A stretch of DNA of 64,000 bases from Thecamonas trahens ATCC 50062 (Eukaryota; Apusozoa; Apusomonadida; Apusomonadidae): positions 124,001 through 188,000 of the forward strand of contig NW_013657677.1 of NCBI RefSeq assembly GCF_000142905.1, written 5' to 3'. The position numbers were made by a program, and so were the translations under genes. Below the pieces are notes generated by a model that saw only the letters and a program-made list of their open reading frames with translations, did no database searches and had not been told where the DNA came from. Position 1 is the stretch's first letter, and every line of letters begins with the position of its first letter. Positions 45,548-56,422 of this stretch are shown in pieces.

Positions 45548-47342
45548 ATGGACGAGGCGTTCACGTTCCAGATCCTCACAGATGACGAGATCCTGGCATG
45601 CACCGACGAGCTGTCAATTCCTCTGACGCTGGAGAACCTCAAGCGGCCCAACATGGCAGCCATGACACCGGTGTACGAGCGGTTTGTCATGTTGCTCATG
45701 GGCGAGCCGTCGGAGCCGCACCCGGCGGCCGAGGAGATTGCCGCAGAGCTGTTCGACCACCCGGAGCTCTACGAGCATGCCATCTGCCGCGGCGAGCTTC
45801 GCAAGCGACTGTACGTTGTGTGCCGCGGATGCTGGGTGGGGAATGGGCGCGGGGGTGAGGCTAGGGTGGGGGGGGGGGGGGGGGGGAGGAGGGGGGTGAC
45901 GGTGGAGGGTGCAAGAACGATGGCGCGCGCGAAAGCCCAAAATTTCAAATTCAAGTCAGGCGAGCGAGGGAGGCGGCGCAAACTCACGGAGCAACTGATG
46001 GCGTACGGTGCCATGATGTGACAGGATCAAGCTTATGAACGCGTGCGGAGTGGACGACTTTTCGCTGGCGGACGTCATCAAGCCGCTCTACAAGCGGACG
46101 CGCAAGAACCTGTCGGGACTGATCAACTTTGCCAAGTTCCGCGAGGACCAGCTGCCTGTGTACCAGAAGCACGCCGACGCGGCCGAGGCGCGGCTGGCGG
46201 AGCTCGACCAGGTTCGCGATGAGGAGGATGCTGCGCGTGAAGAGCTTGCCATGCTCGAGGAGGAGCAGGCGGCAAAGGAGCCGATGCTGGAGGCGCTGCG
46301 TGAGGAGAACAAGGCTGTTGTCGCTGAGCTCCACGCCAAGTACGCCGAGCAGCAAGAGCTTCGCGACAAGTCGAAGCAGCTCAAGGATAAGCTCAAGTCG
46401 AGCAAGGATGCGGTGGCCAACCTCGAGTTCCAGGTTGTGGCCGAGAAGCAGACGCTTAACGCGCTCAAGCTGCAGATTGTGTCGTCGCCGGAAAAGCTGG
46501 AGACGCGGATCGGGCAGCTGAAGCAGGCCGAGGTGGAGGCCAAGGAGGGTCTTGCAGCGGCCAAGGCCAAGACCAGCGGGTACCAGGCCAAGCTGGACGC
46601 GGTGGAGCAGCTGACGGCGTCGTTTGAGGCACTGCTGAGTGTGCTCGACGGCGCCGAGGCTGAGGCGGCCAAGGCCGCTGGCCTCGTTGACAAGATCTCC
46701 GGGCTGGAGGGCGCGGCCATGGAGGCCGAGGCTGCCAGCCGCGAGATGGAGATGACCCAGCGGCATGCCGAGGCCACGCTCGAGTCGACGGTTGAGAAGC
46801 TTGCGCGGGTCGAAGCCCAGTCCGAGGCCAAGAAGGCCGCAGCCGAGGCTGCGCTGTTCAAGGCTCGCGACGAGCACGCCGCAGTGGAGGCCGACTTCCA
46901 GTCGGCGCGCGTCCAGATCGACGAGAACTCAGCAGTCATTGCCCAGCTTCGCGAAAAGATTGACCGCAAGGTTGCTGAGCACAATGCCGAGATGGCCGAG
47001 ATGGAGGGCAACTATGACAAGCTCCGCGAGCACGTCAAAAGCTACCACGAGCAGCTCTTCGAGTGCATTGCCACGGGCATTGTTCCGGCCGCTCCCGGCC
47101 CTGCGCTCACCACTGCCGAGCTCGAGTCTGCCCCGGCCGCGCCCGCGCCGGCCGCAGACTACAAGCCCGCACCCGCACCTGCGTTGAGCAAGCGCAGCTC
47201 GCGCGCCTCGCTCTCGGGCTCGCTCACCCTCTCGCAGCACCGCGCCTCGCTCTCAGGCTCCACTGCCTCGTTGCGCGCCTCCCTGCTGGGATCGGGCTCG
47301 CAGGCCAAGCGCCGGACCTCGTTTGTTGCTGAGCTCCGCTGA
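45548..47342 (+). CDS. NUF2: Kinetochore protein NUF2 (two exons)
   Basis: Exon 1 is 45548-45810 and exon 2 is 46025-47342, joined over a 214-nt GTACGT...CAG intron that contains a G homopolymer; the product is 526 residues. An N-terminal calponin-homology-like domain (about 1-120) includes FTFQILTDDEI and, across the junction, VDDFSLADVIKPLYKRTRKN and LSGLINFAKFRE, the best-conserved NUF2 segment. A long coiled coil follows (about 130-440) with SSPEKLETRI, the NUF2-typical SPEKL motif. NUF2 pairs with NDC80 in the outer kinetochore and binds spindle microtubules. The Ser/Ala/Pro-rich C-terminal 90 residues (SRASLSGSLTLSQHRASLSG) are not usual for NUF2. Confidence 0.92.
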
Positions 47343-47426
47343 GTCTTCAACCCTGTAAACTGAGTCAACCACAGCCGCCACTTTTCACGACACTCGACCG
47401 TATCTCGCTCAACACAACTGCGTCGC

Positions 47427-47781
47427 ATGGCAAGTACGTACTACACAGACATAGTAGCCCGCTGTGCGGCTGGTGGCGTCCGACAAGTGCGGCAAGGAGC
47501 CCGGGGGCACTCACAACAGCATGAGGTGGGTGGGGCGGTGGGCAGGCGGGGATGGCGTCGAGCGGGCAGGAGCGAGCAGCGCGAGCGAAGAGCAAGAAGT
47601 GCTGAAAGTTCATCCCGAGTACATTGTGCGAGTGTACATGGTGGTGCTTGTGGTGACGGGCGTGCTGCTTGCGATGGACGTGGGCGGGCTGGTGGAAGGG
47701 GTGGAGGGCTGGTGGATTGTGGGCGCGCCGTTTATGCCTGCACTGGCGTGGGTGTGGTGGTCGCACGGGCTGATTGTGTAG
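47427..47781 (+). CDS. Small two-helix membrane protein, hypothetical
   Basis: An ATG at 47427 is followed after 7 nt by a GTACGT donor (47434). The downstream exon, most simply entered at a CAG near 47570, keeps the right phase and encodes about 70 residues: a short charged start (SSASEEQEVLKVHPEYIVR), a transmembrane helix (VYMVVLVVTGVLLAMDVGGL) and a second one (WWIVGAPFMPALAWVWW), ending HGLIV. The same frame can start at an internal ATG (47521) without splicing. I do not recognise the family. The stop lies 25 nt from the convergent AMSH-like stop, which supports a real 3' end. Confidence 0.5.
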
Positions 47782-47806
47782 ACGGCCGCCAGCGGCCTGC
47801 CAGGCT

Positions 47807-49479
47807 TTAGTCGATGGTCCACTCGCGGACGCCCTTCATGCCACGGCGCAAGTCGACGACCTTGAGCTGGAGCGGCTTGGCGGCGACCATGACGTGGCGG
47901 GCGTGGTCGTAGATCTTGATGTGCGACGGGTGCGGGTGGAAGCCGGTCTTGCGGCACTGCTGGACGGTCTTGAGGCCGCGCGGCGTGGTGAGCTGGAAGA
48001 TGCCGTAGTTGGGGCGGTACTTGGGCGCCATGACGATGGCGATGGCCTCGGGCAGCATCGACTGGTACGCACAATGTGTGTGGACATCGACCGACGACAT
48101 AAAGCACTGCTGGGTCGGGTGGGTGTGGATCCATCCCAGCGTGAGGAGGTCATGCGTCATCTGGTACTCCCACAGCGACTCCTCGTCGGTGGTGTGGACC
48201 GTGTCAGTGGTGGCTTCCTGGGCCGGGATGATGAGCGTAGTGATGTAGAGAACATTCGAGACGCAGACGCCGGCAAGGATGCCGCAGAACTCGAGTGCCC
48301 GCTTGGTATTGGGCTGCGCCACACGGAGGAACTCGCCCATCATCGAGTTGCATACAACCACATTGCGGAAAACGTCCTTTTCCTTTCGCTTACGCCGCTT
48401 CGGCTTGGCCTTGGCAGGTGCCACCGCAGGCGCAGACGCAGGCGCTGCGCGCGGAGGCGCCGCGCGTGCGGGCACTGCCGCTGTGGAGGCTGCAGCGGCG
48501 GATGCAGCGGCGGCGGCGGCGGCGGCGGCGGCGGCACGCTCGCGCTCGGCTGCAAGAGCAGTCTCGAGCTTGGCCAGTTCAGCCTCTTGGTGCGCAATGC
48601 GAGCGCGAGCCGCCTCTTGCTCAAGCTCCTGCTGCCGCAGCTTGGAAATGTACTCTTGTTGCTTGGCGTGCGGAATGTACGGCTCGATGTCGGTCACCGA
48701 CATCGACTCGGCGTCGGGATAGACCCGAGCGGCAGCAGCCGCTGCCGCCGCTGCCGCCGCTGCCACCGCTGCCGCAGCGTCTGCAGCTTCATCGCAAACG
48801 ACAGCAGCAGCAGCAGCGGGCGCGCTCGCAGCGAACGCAGACGACGCCACCGGAGACGCCGCCGCTGCCGTGCCGTATGAAGTGCCTATGCTCAGCCGGG
48901 CCCGCATCTGCGCGAGTGTCAACTGCGGAGCCGCCGCTGGAGGCGCACCGCTTGCGCCTGCAGATGCGCCGGCAGCCTCGGCCTCGGCCGCGTCGGCTGC
49001 ATCCGCCGCGTCAGCGGCGGCGGCGAGCTCGTACGCGCGGGCGAGAACCTTGTGCAGCGCCTCGAGGTCAGCCAGCGCTGCCATGGCCCGCGCGCGGAAC
49101 TCCTTGCGCTCCTTGGTGTACCGCGGGTTCTTGTACTCGTCATGGCCGGGCAGGTGCGAGACACAGAGGCTGTGGAGAACAGGGAGGAGGGAAGGTGTGA
49201 GTGTGCCTGACAAGGAAGGTGGCGGGAAGGGGGGGTATGACAAGAGCAGCACACGTACGTTGTGAACCGCAGTAAGTAGATGTACTGGTACTCGTAGTTC
49301 TCTTCGAGGCCATACGAGTCAGCCAGGAGCTGCAGCTGTGCTGCGGTGCGGTAGTAGTGCTTGAGCGAGACTGCCGAGTCGATCGGTGGCGGCTTGGCCC
49401 GCTCCTTGAGTTCGTCGATGTCGTCGAACGCTAGTTCCTGGGCGACCTGTTCCGGGTCGGGACCCCTGGTTGCCGCCAT
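47807..49479 (-). CDS. AMSH-like K63 deubiquitinase (STAMBP family, two exons)
   Basis: Exon 1 is 49259-49479 and exon 2 is 47807-49169, with an 89-nt GTACGT...CAG intron; the product is 527 residues. Exon 1 and the start of exon 2 form the N-terminal USP8-dimer/MIT-like helical domain (YYRTAAQLQLLADSYGLEEN ... GHDEYKNPRYTKERKEF), which in AMSH binds ESCRT-III. The C-terminal JAMM metalloprotease domain has the Glu in ALEFCGILAG and the zinc motif HTHP(x6)SSVD, followed by MLPEAIAIVMAPKY. AMSH enzymes cut K63-linked ubiquitin chains from cargo at endosomes. The middle is an Ala-rich linker with three long poly-Ala runs and a Lys/Arg patch. The AMSH family is distinguished from other JAMM proteins by the Cys in THPTQQCF. 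Confidence 0.92.
48485..48880 (-). repeat. GCN-codon (poly-Ala) arrays in the AMSH-like gene
   Basis: Runs of GCC/GCG/GCT codons encode Ala stretches of 10-15 residues at about 48487-48537, 48732-48783 and 48783-48850. The array near 48505-48535 is an almost pure CGG/CCG trinucleotide repeat. Confidence 0.85.
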
Positions 49480-50316
49480 GTCACGGCTCGTAGGTGGGCG
49501 GGGGGCGGCACAAGAGGGTGGGGAGTGATACGGAGGGTGAGGTGCGGTCTTGGGGGTCAAGTGTTCCGAAGTTGGCTGCCCGGAGTTCAGCGGCGCGGGG
49601 CGATGGCTAGAAGAGCGACTTGGCAGCGCCGCGCATGCGACTCTTGATGCCGTCAAGTGCCGCAGTACAACCAGTGAGCAGGCCTGTGGGTGGGCGATAT
49701 TGGGATCGGAACCATGGACGATGGATGTGAGTGTAGGAGGGGGGATGGAAGGTGGCGATGGACCGATCCAAGCTGTGTGGCGGAGGATGGGGAATGGTTC
49801 TCACATGTGGCGGGGACGGGCCCCGCGGCGGCGGGCGCACGGGGCGGGTTGTCGACTATTCTGGGCGCTACAGTAGAGCTATGAGTCTGCCAAGCAACTT
49901 GCTAGATTGCATACAGTATAGATAACCAGCAAGTGTGCTTGACATGGAACTGGTGTGTGTATAACGAGTTCACGGGCAGCCGAGGGAGAATCGGGTGATT
50001 TTGGACTCCAGAGTAATTTCTATGTGCCAGCTATATAAATATATAAATATGGTATTAAAATAATATATGTGTATAGGTCAAAAGCTAATTTGGGTAATTT
50101 ACGACAAGAAAACGTATACATTTATGTAAAAGTAATATTTTTAGTCGGTTGGGTGCCATTTGTTCTCTGTTTTTTATGTTTTCATCTCCAACAAACCGGG
50201 ATCACCGCGTGACGTGCCGCCAACGGCGGCACGTAGCCCGAGGCCGCACGCACCAGCCCGGAACAGTGACCTCGTCTTTCATGTATTCTCCTCTCCCCAC
50301 GAACAAGAGACGGAAC
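49480..50316. other. Intergenic region between AMSH-like and CAP-SH3 genes, with an AT-rich island
   Basis: 837 nt between divergent genes. The first 400 nt are GC-rich like the rest of the window; on the minus strand a short frame at 49607-49690, preceded by a good CAG acceptor, reads GLLTGCTAALDGIKSRMRG but no upstream exon was found. From about 49880 to 50190 the base composition turns strongly A+T-rich, with a TATATAAATATATAAATAT core near 50031-50050. Confidence 0.7.
49880..50190. other. AT-rich island
   Basis: About 300 nt with very low GC, against a window that is mostly 60-70% GC by eye. It contains TATATAAATATATAAATAT, AAAATAATATATGTG and a T run. No ORF, terminal repeats or target-site duplication were found. 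It could be a promoter nucleosome-free region, a replication start or a remnant of foreign DNA. Confidence 0.85.
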
Positions 50317-52877
50317 ATGCACGTGCTCACCCTTCTCGTGCTACTGGCTCTCTCCTTGTCCCTGGCTCTCCCCACCGTGGCCGACTCGGTCATCGGCGCT
50401 AACCCCGCCATGCGCCAAGCATGGCTGGACCGTACGTGCATCACCCTTTTTCCGCATTGGCAATGACCCCTTTTTTCGCACCCCACTCACAGCACGTCAC
50501 CCACCTATACAGGCCACAACGCATGGCGCGCCGACCGCGGAGTCCCACCCGTGGTCTGGGACGAGACCATTGCTGACTATGCCCAGAGCTGGGCTGACAC
50601 GTACGTTCTTTCGAGTGGTAGAGGGCGCAGAATGGGTGGGCGTGTGTGGCTGAGCGGCGGTGGAGCGTGAACCAACCAACCCAGCACTAACCCGCAAAAC
50701 CGAGGGCCTCCTCCATGTGCAGATGCCCGAGCGGACACTCCAACTCGTACGCAAGCGGCTATGGCGAGAACATGTGCTTCAACTCGCAGACTGAGGACGA
50801 GGGATGCGTCGACCGCTGGGGCTCGGAAAAGGCCAACTGGGACTGCCCGTCGAACACCTGTCCGGGTGGCGTTTGCGGCCACTACACCGCCATCATGTGG
50901 TCGCGCGATCCTCACCCCAACAGGATCGGCTGTGCAGTGAAGAGCGGATGCCCTGGCTGGTACTCGGTCGCCGTTTGCAACTACTCGCCGCCCACCAACT
51001 ACATTGGACAGCGCCCGTTCCCGGTCTCCCAGTGCAACCCTGCCCCGACGCCGTCGCCGACCCCATCGCCGACTCCGGCTCCCACTCCGGCCCCGACTCC
51101 GGCTCCCACTCCGGCCCCGACTCCGGCCCCGACTCCGGCCCCGACTCCGGCCCCGACTCCGGCCCCGACTCCGGCCCCCACTCCGGCCCCCACCCCGGGC
51201 CCCACTCCGGCCCCGACCCCAGGCCCCACTCCGGCTCCATCTCGCCCCTGTGGCCCTTGCGCACCTGCCAAGTCGTGCTCCAACCTTGGCCGGTGCTGCG
51301 ACGACAAGTGCGAGTGCAACTTCGGCTTCCAGCCCGACTCGGCAGCTCGCGACGACTGCGTGCCGACTCCACAAATCAAGGTCTGGGCTGGCACGCCGGC
51401 ATCGCCGATCTCGTCGACGTCTTCGTCTGTGTTTGGCGGGCACTTTGCTCTGTTTGAGTACCATCCGTTTTCTAGCAGCGACGCCGCGCGCCGGCGGCTG
51501 CTGCAGCAGGGCGGTGGGAACGCGCCCGAGGAGATGATGATCTTGGTTTCGCCGCAGGGTGTCCCTGCGACCACCGTCACTGTTTACATGAGGAAGGGAG
51601 GCACGCCCGCCTCACCGACGGCCTACGATGCCATCTCGACCCTCAGCAACGACGGCAACGCGCAGGTGATTCGCTGGATGCCGGCGTCGACCGACCCCGA
51701 CAGCATCATGATGGTGACCGTGACGAGCGAGAACGACGCCACGTTCACGATGTCGGTCGCACCGTCCTCGGTCGCTGCCGGTGTGAGCTCGGCCACCAGT
51801 GGGCGCATCATTTCAAGCTCGCCGCCCGATGAGGGCGTGACTGATAAGTCCTGGTTCCTCGCTGTCATTGCTCTTGGCGCCGTAGTGGTCCTCGGCGCTG
51901 CCGCCGCTGTCGCTCTCGTCGCTTATCGCAAGTCTCAGGACACTGGCTTCCGCGGCAACGACTTTTACACGTCGGCTGTCGACTTTGTGCCGGCGAGCAA
52001 CGCCAGTCACGGCGCTGGATCATTTGCCTCGCTTGGCGCAGGCACCGAGCTCGCCCCGCTGCCGATCGTCTCGGCGCCACTGCCGCCGACCAAGTCGGCA
52101 TCCAGCGGCAAGCGCGTCGTCAAGTTTGCTTACCGTGCCACAGCTGCTGACGAGCTTTCCTGCGAACGAGGTGACGTCATCCAAGTTCTGGAAGAGTACG
52201 ACGACGGCTGGATGCTTGGCCGCCTGCCGAACGGCCGCGAAGGCGTCCTCCCGCTCTCGTACACCGAGGTCAAGGCTTCTGCTGGCGCCTCCACAGCCGC
52301 GCGTCGCGCGCCGCCGCCGCTGACTCCCGTCGTGGCTCCCGCCGCGACTCCGGCTGCTCCGATGTCGCTTCCTCCGCCGCTGCAAGCCAAGAAGGCCCCG
52401 GTTGTCGAAAAGGTGGCCAAGTTTGCGTTTTCCGGCTCGGCAAACGATGAGCTCACTTTTGCGCCCGGCGACCGCATCGAGGTTCTGGAACAGTACGACG
52501 ACGGGTGGGGCCTTGGCCGCATCGTCGGCACTTTGGGAGAGGGAGCGTTCCCCCTCTCCTACGTCAAGGACGCTCCCAAGCTACCGCGCCCGCCTGCATC
52601 GACTTCGTCCAAGCCCAAGCCAACCCCAGCCCCGGCCCCAGCCCCGGCCCCAGCCCTGATGCAGTTTCCCAAGCTTAGGCCAACGCCCAAGTCGGCGCCC
52701 AAGACGGCACCAAAGCCAGCACCCAAGCCGACCTCGGCGCCAAAGCCTCTGCCAAAGCCTCTGCCAAAGCCTCTGCCAAAGCCCAAGCTCAAGCCGGCCC
52801 CTATGGGCGGCGTCAGTGGCCGCGGCCCGCGGCCCAAACCCAAGCCCAAGCCCAAGCCGAAGCCGGGCCACTGGTAG
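50317..52877 (+). CDS. CAP-domain transmembrane protein with two cytoplasmic SH3 domains (three exons)
   Basis: Exons 50317-50431, 50513-50600 and 50723-52877 use GTACGT donors and CAG acceptors and give 785 residues. A signal peptide ([19 protein letters not shown]) leads to a CAP/SCP domain (about 30-165) with [33 protein letters not shown] and [14 protein letters not shown] Pro/Thr repeat (TPAPTPAP, about 173-240) and a Cys-rich EGF-like segment follow. One transmembrane helix (about 443-468) is followed by two SH3 domains (about 532-588 and 633-690), each with ALYDY-like FAYRA or FAFSG, the ExEYDDGW motif and a final P-L-S-Y. A Pro/Lys-rich tail could itself bind SH3 domains. It looks like a surface receptor coupling a secreted-type domain to actin or signalling adaptors; that is inferred. 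An alternative ATG at 50281 is in frame. Confidence 0.88.
51045..51240 (+). repeat. Pro/Thr-coding hexanucleotide and dodecanucleotide array
   Basis: Tandem ACTCCGGCCCCG-type units encode about 16 copies of Thr-Pro-Ala-Pro between the CAP domain and the Cys-rich segment. It is a likely O-glycosylated stalk and liable to length change. Confidence 0.9.
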
Positions 52878-52931
52878 CCACACTCACACCCCCGCTCTCT
52901 CCCTCTTCTTCACAAACTCCTTCTCCTGTCA

Positions 52932-53926
52932 TCATCCCTGTAGCCGCAGCTCCCGCAGATACGAGGCCATATAAAACCAGTCGCCGCCGCACGCTGGCAC
53001 AACCTCGACAACGTCGGGCTGCCAGCACGCCACCGCCGCCATCGTCACCTGGTCCTTGCCCACAAACCGACCCTCGCCCAAGAACCTGCCCATGAGCTCG
53101 TAGTATGCCTTGCGCCACCGTGCAATCGCCGCCGCCGTCCCACCAATGAACCCGCCGCCGACGCCGCGCTTGGAGAACGAGCCATACACTGCATCGGCGT
53201 CGGCGCACTCGGCCGAGCCGGGCACCACCGGCGCGACGCCGAGGACGAGCACCCGTCCTGCGTCAAACACTTGCGTCCGCGACGCCGCAGGCCAAGCCAC
53301 CTTGTAAAACGCCGCCCGCTCGGTGTGGTACTCGGGTCCGCGAAAGTATCCGATGTCGATCCACGCAAAGTACTGCGTGCCAAACGGGTTCTTGCGCGCC
53401 ACCTCGTCGAGCCAGGCTGTCTTTTCGTTCCAAATCATGTACAGCTCGGCCGAGTGCCCGATCTTGGCCTCGGGATCTTCATGCGCCTGTGCATGGAGCT
53501 GCTCCTGCCACTGTGCAGTGTAGAGGTCGGCAAAGCCATCGACGACGTTGACCACAATATCGGCGCCGTCTAGGCAATCCTCGCGGATGCCACGGATGAC
53601 CTCGGCCGACGCCGCGTCCGCAAACACCACCAGCGGCGACGCAATGCACACCATCGTCTCCATCCACTCGCGGTACTCTTCGATCGAGTGCTTGGCGTTC
53701 TCCAGCGCAATGTACGACGTCACAAGCGTCGTGATGTGCTGCGGGATGTTGCGCGGCACAGCCGGCGCAGCCGCTGCGTACACCGAGCACGGCTCAAACG
53801 GCGCGTGCACCGGCCCGCCCGCGAGTGACGCCAGCAGTGCCACAACAACCACGCCCACCGCGACCGTGTACGCGTGTGCACTCGTCCACCCTGCTCGCCG
53901 CACTTCCCCGTCTCGCCCTCTAGCAT
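52932..53926 (-). CDS. HtrL/YibB-type glycosyltransferase-like type II membrane protein (start needs one frame correction)
   Basis: The conserved part covers about 300 residues: TTLVTSYIALENAKHSIEEY, YREWMETMV, then LYMIWNEKTAWLDEVARKN, the YFAWIDIGYFRG segment and a GGGFIGGTAAAIARW loop near the C-terminus. The pattern fits the HtrL/YibB family of putative glycosyltransferases known from bacterial polysaccharide loci and nematodes; activity is not proven. One membrane helix (YTVAVGVVVVALLASLAGG) lies near the N-terminus, as expected for a Golgi type II enzyme. No ATG opens this frame upstream of the helix, but an ATG at 53926 does so if the C4/G4 run at 53906-53909 is one base short, giving a 15- to 20-residue basic cytoplasmic tail. 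Stops of this gene and CAP-SH3 are 54 nt apart. Confidence 0.65.
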
Positions 53927-54046
53927 GGTCGAGTCGTGCCAAGTCGAGTGCAGTCGCGCCTCTCCCCCACACACACACCTTCACTCCCCAGCCACCGAAC
54001 TCTCCCACGTCACCCCACCTCTCCCCCTTCTCCTCTCGCAAACCCC

Positions 54047-54905
54047 ATGCTCAGCATGCTTGCTGTACGGACAGGAGTCGCGGCCGCCGTCCGTCTGGCC
54101 AGACTCTCCACTGCGGCCACGGCCGCGAGCGACTCGCCGCATGCGCTCCCGCTTGCCGAGCTCGCCGACGACCATCGGGCCTGGCTGGCACGATCGGACG
54201 AGGTCCTTCGGTCGCCGTCGACGAACTCGACGGACTACCTAAGTTCCGCGACCTCTCGCCGCAAGTTCACTCGGCGGTCGGCATCCTGCTCTGCGAAAAG
54301 GCGTCTGCGCCGCACCTCCTGCTCCTGCATCGCGCCGCCCACATGCGCTCGCATCCGAACCAGCTCTCGCTCGTCGGTGGCCGCCGCGACAACGAGGACG
54401 CGTCTCTGGCAGAGACACTTGTGCGCGAAGCCGAGGAAGAGATCGGCGTTATCCGCGGCGGCGAGCACGCCCTGCGCCTCCACGGCGCGCTCCCAGTCGT
54501 CTACCCGTCGCTGGCCGGCCTCGCCGTCGGTGTCTTTGCCGGTTCGCTCCATCACGGCGACTGGAACGTTGCCGCCGACGAGTCGCAAGCTTTGCTCGAA
54601 ATCCCGCTCGCAGATCTGGTTCGTCCGGACGCTATGGTCGTCGAGAGCATCCAGGGCTACCCCGGCCCTGTGTGGCACCTGGGCATCGACGGTGTGGACG
54701 TCCCGCTGTGGGGCCTCACTGCTCGCATCCTCTATGACTACTTTGTCCTTCTCGACCCCGCTGGCGCCACGACAAAGATGATGGGTTTGCCCGCCGCCCA
54801 CGCGCCAACGACATGGCTCTCGCCCGCCGCGCTCGCGTCATGGAGCGTCTGCGCGCTGCCCGCGCCGCCGCCGAAGCTGAGACCGAAGCCAAGGCCGGAT
54901 ACTGA
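54047..54905 (+). CDS. Nudix hydrolase, NUDT7/NUDT8-like CoA diphosphatase (two frame breaks)
   Basis: A complete Nudix box is visible: GGRRDNEDASLAETL followed by VREAEEEIGV, within a domain that starts VHSAVGILLCEKA and contains SHPNQLSLVGG, as in NUDT7/NUDT8 and bacterial CoA pyrophosphatases. The N-terminus from the ATG at 54047 is Arg/Ala-rich (MLSMLAVRTGVAAAVRLARL) and fits mitochondrial import. The frame changes twice: somewhere in 54165-54245, where either a missing base or a 50-nt intron would fit, and at the C run 54756-54759, where one extra C gives a charged helical tail ending ETEAKAGY. The usual family substrate is CoA or acyl-CoA, cut to 3',5'-ADP and 4'-phosphopantetheine; NADH-type substrates cannot be excluded. 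Confidence 0.75.
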
Positions 54906-55121
54906 GCCAAGGCTGTTGCCTGAGTCGACACCGTCACGTACACGCCAACACAACATCACAGAAAACCTAACACCAGCACCTGGCGTGGATGCCGTGTCCC
55001 CTCCCTCCCCCCCCTGCCCACTCCCGCAGATCCATTCCTTGCCATGCGTTCATTCGATTCCTTCTCCCCAGGCCACACCCACACTGCCTCTCACCACCCT
55101 CGCGCCACACTCGACGCGAAC

Positions 55122-56039
55122 ATGGCGGACCTGTCGTTCCTCCACGCGACCAAGGCGTCTGCCGCGCTGCCGGCACAAGAGATGGAAGAGGCGAGCTTTG
55201 CGCTGCCTGCGGTTGCCGACGTACGTTGAGGAGAGCGGGAGCAGGGCGGTGTGGGGAAGAGGCCGAGTGTGGGTGGGCGAGGGCAGCGGGTGGCGAAGGC
55301 GACCCAAAAACTGACCACCTCCTGCACACAGCCTGCCGCCTACCAGAGCCAGCTTTACGACCCGGCGTCGGCCACGCCGTTGCACATGGCACACGGAACG
55401 ACCACGCTTGCCTTTGTCTTCAAGCATGGCGTGGTGGTGGCCGTCGACTCGCGCGCCACCCAGGGCCAGTACATCGGCTCGCAGACGGTGAAGAAGGTGA
55501 TCGAGATCAACCCGTATCTGCTCGGCACCATGGCCGGCGGTGCCGCAGACTGCATGTTCTGGGAGCGCGAGCTTGGCCGCCAGTGCCGCCTCTACGAGCT
55601 CCGCAACAAGGAACGTATCTCCGTCCGCGCCGCCTCCAAGATCCTCGGCAACATTGTCTACAACTACAAGGGCATGGGTCTGTCCATGGGTACTATGGTC
55701 ACTGGCTGCGACGCCTCGGGCTTCTCGCTCTTCTACGTCGACTCGGACGGCACCCGCCTCGAGGGCCAGCGCTTCTCTGTCGGCTCTGGCTCCACCTTTG
55801 CCTACGGTGTCCTCGACTCGGGCTTCCGATGGGACATGGAGCCCGAGGAGGCCTACGACCTCGCTCGCCGCGCCATCTACCACGCTACCCACCGCGACGC
55901 GTACTCGGGTGGCCAGGTCAACCTCTACCACGTCCGCGAAGAGGGCTGGGTCAAGATCAGCGCAGACAACGTCTTTGACCTCCACTACGGCTACGCCGCC
56001 GAGGCCGCCGCTGAAGCTGACGCTGAGGCCGCCGCCTAA
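55122..56039 (+). CDS. PSMB5: 20S proteasome subunit beta 5 (two exons)
   Basis: Exon 1 is 55122-55220 and exon 2 is 55332-56039, with a 111-nt GTACGT...CAG intron; the precursor has 268 residues. A pro-peptide of 55 residues ends in HG, and autocatalytic cleavage before TTTLAF would expose the catalytic Thr at residue 56. Counting from it, Asp17 (VDSRAT) and Lys33 ([14 protein letters not shown]) are in place, and [18 protein letters not shown] is diagnostic for beta 5, the chymotrypsin-like subunit of the inner ring. The rest ([43 protein letters not shown]) is close to animals and yeast. The tail is acidic and Ala-rich. Alpha 4 is at 17475-18604 in the same window. Confidence 0.96.
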
Positions 56040-56422
56040 CTTGCTGATGACCCGTCCCACCCGTGGACCCGTGGCCTCCCATCTCCTCCCTCCCGCTCGC
56101 TCTCGCCCTCCCGCCAACCAACCCTCCGCCACCTCTGACCACCGACCACCCTCCATCTCCATTCTCCTCATACATCACATCCCCTACCTACCGGTTGCCT
56201 CCTACCCTCTCCCATCCGATCTTCTCTTGTCCTCAATGAACAGCAACCTGTGCCTATGCCTGCGCCTGCGCCTGAGCCTGCACGTGTCAACACAGCGCGC
56301 ACCAGCCCACGTCACGCGCCTCTCACACAACGCGCCACACCCCTCCACCCATTCCCAAAACGCCACACCCTCCCACCCCCACCCCCACCGCACCACACCA
56401 CACCACACATCCCACACACGCC
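56040..56422. other. C/T- and CA-rich intergenic region between beta 5 and VPS26
   Basis: 383 nt with strong strand asymmetry: the + strand is rich in C, T and A (CACCCC-type repeats at about 56330-56420) and poor in G. It should hold the beta 5 3' end and the VPS26 promoter. No coding exon was recognised. Confidence 0.6.

Noticed and set aside
49607-49840. Short minus-strand frame ending GIKSRMRGAAKSLF after a good CAG acceptor
   Set aside because: No upstream exon with an ATG and a GTAYGT donor was found before the AT-rich island, so a gene cannot be supported.
53548-55314. 588-codon + strand frame covering the Nudix gene
   Set aside because: Only its middle is the Nudix domain. The 5' part is antisense to the HtrL-type gene, and the 3' part overlaps intergenic DNA and the first exon of beta 5 out of frame.
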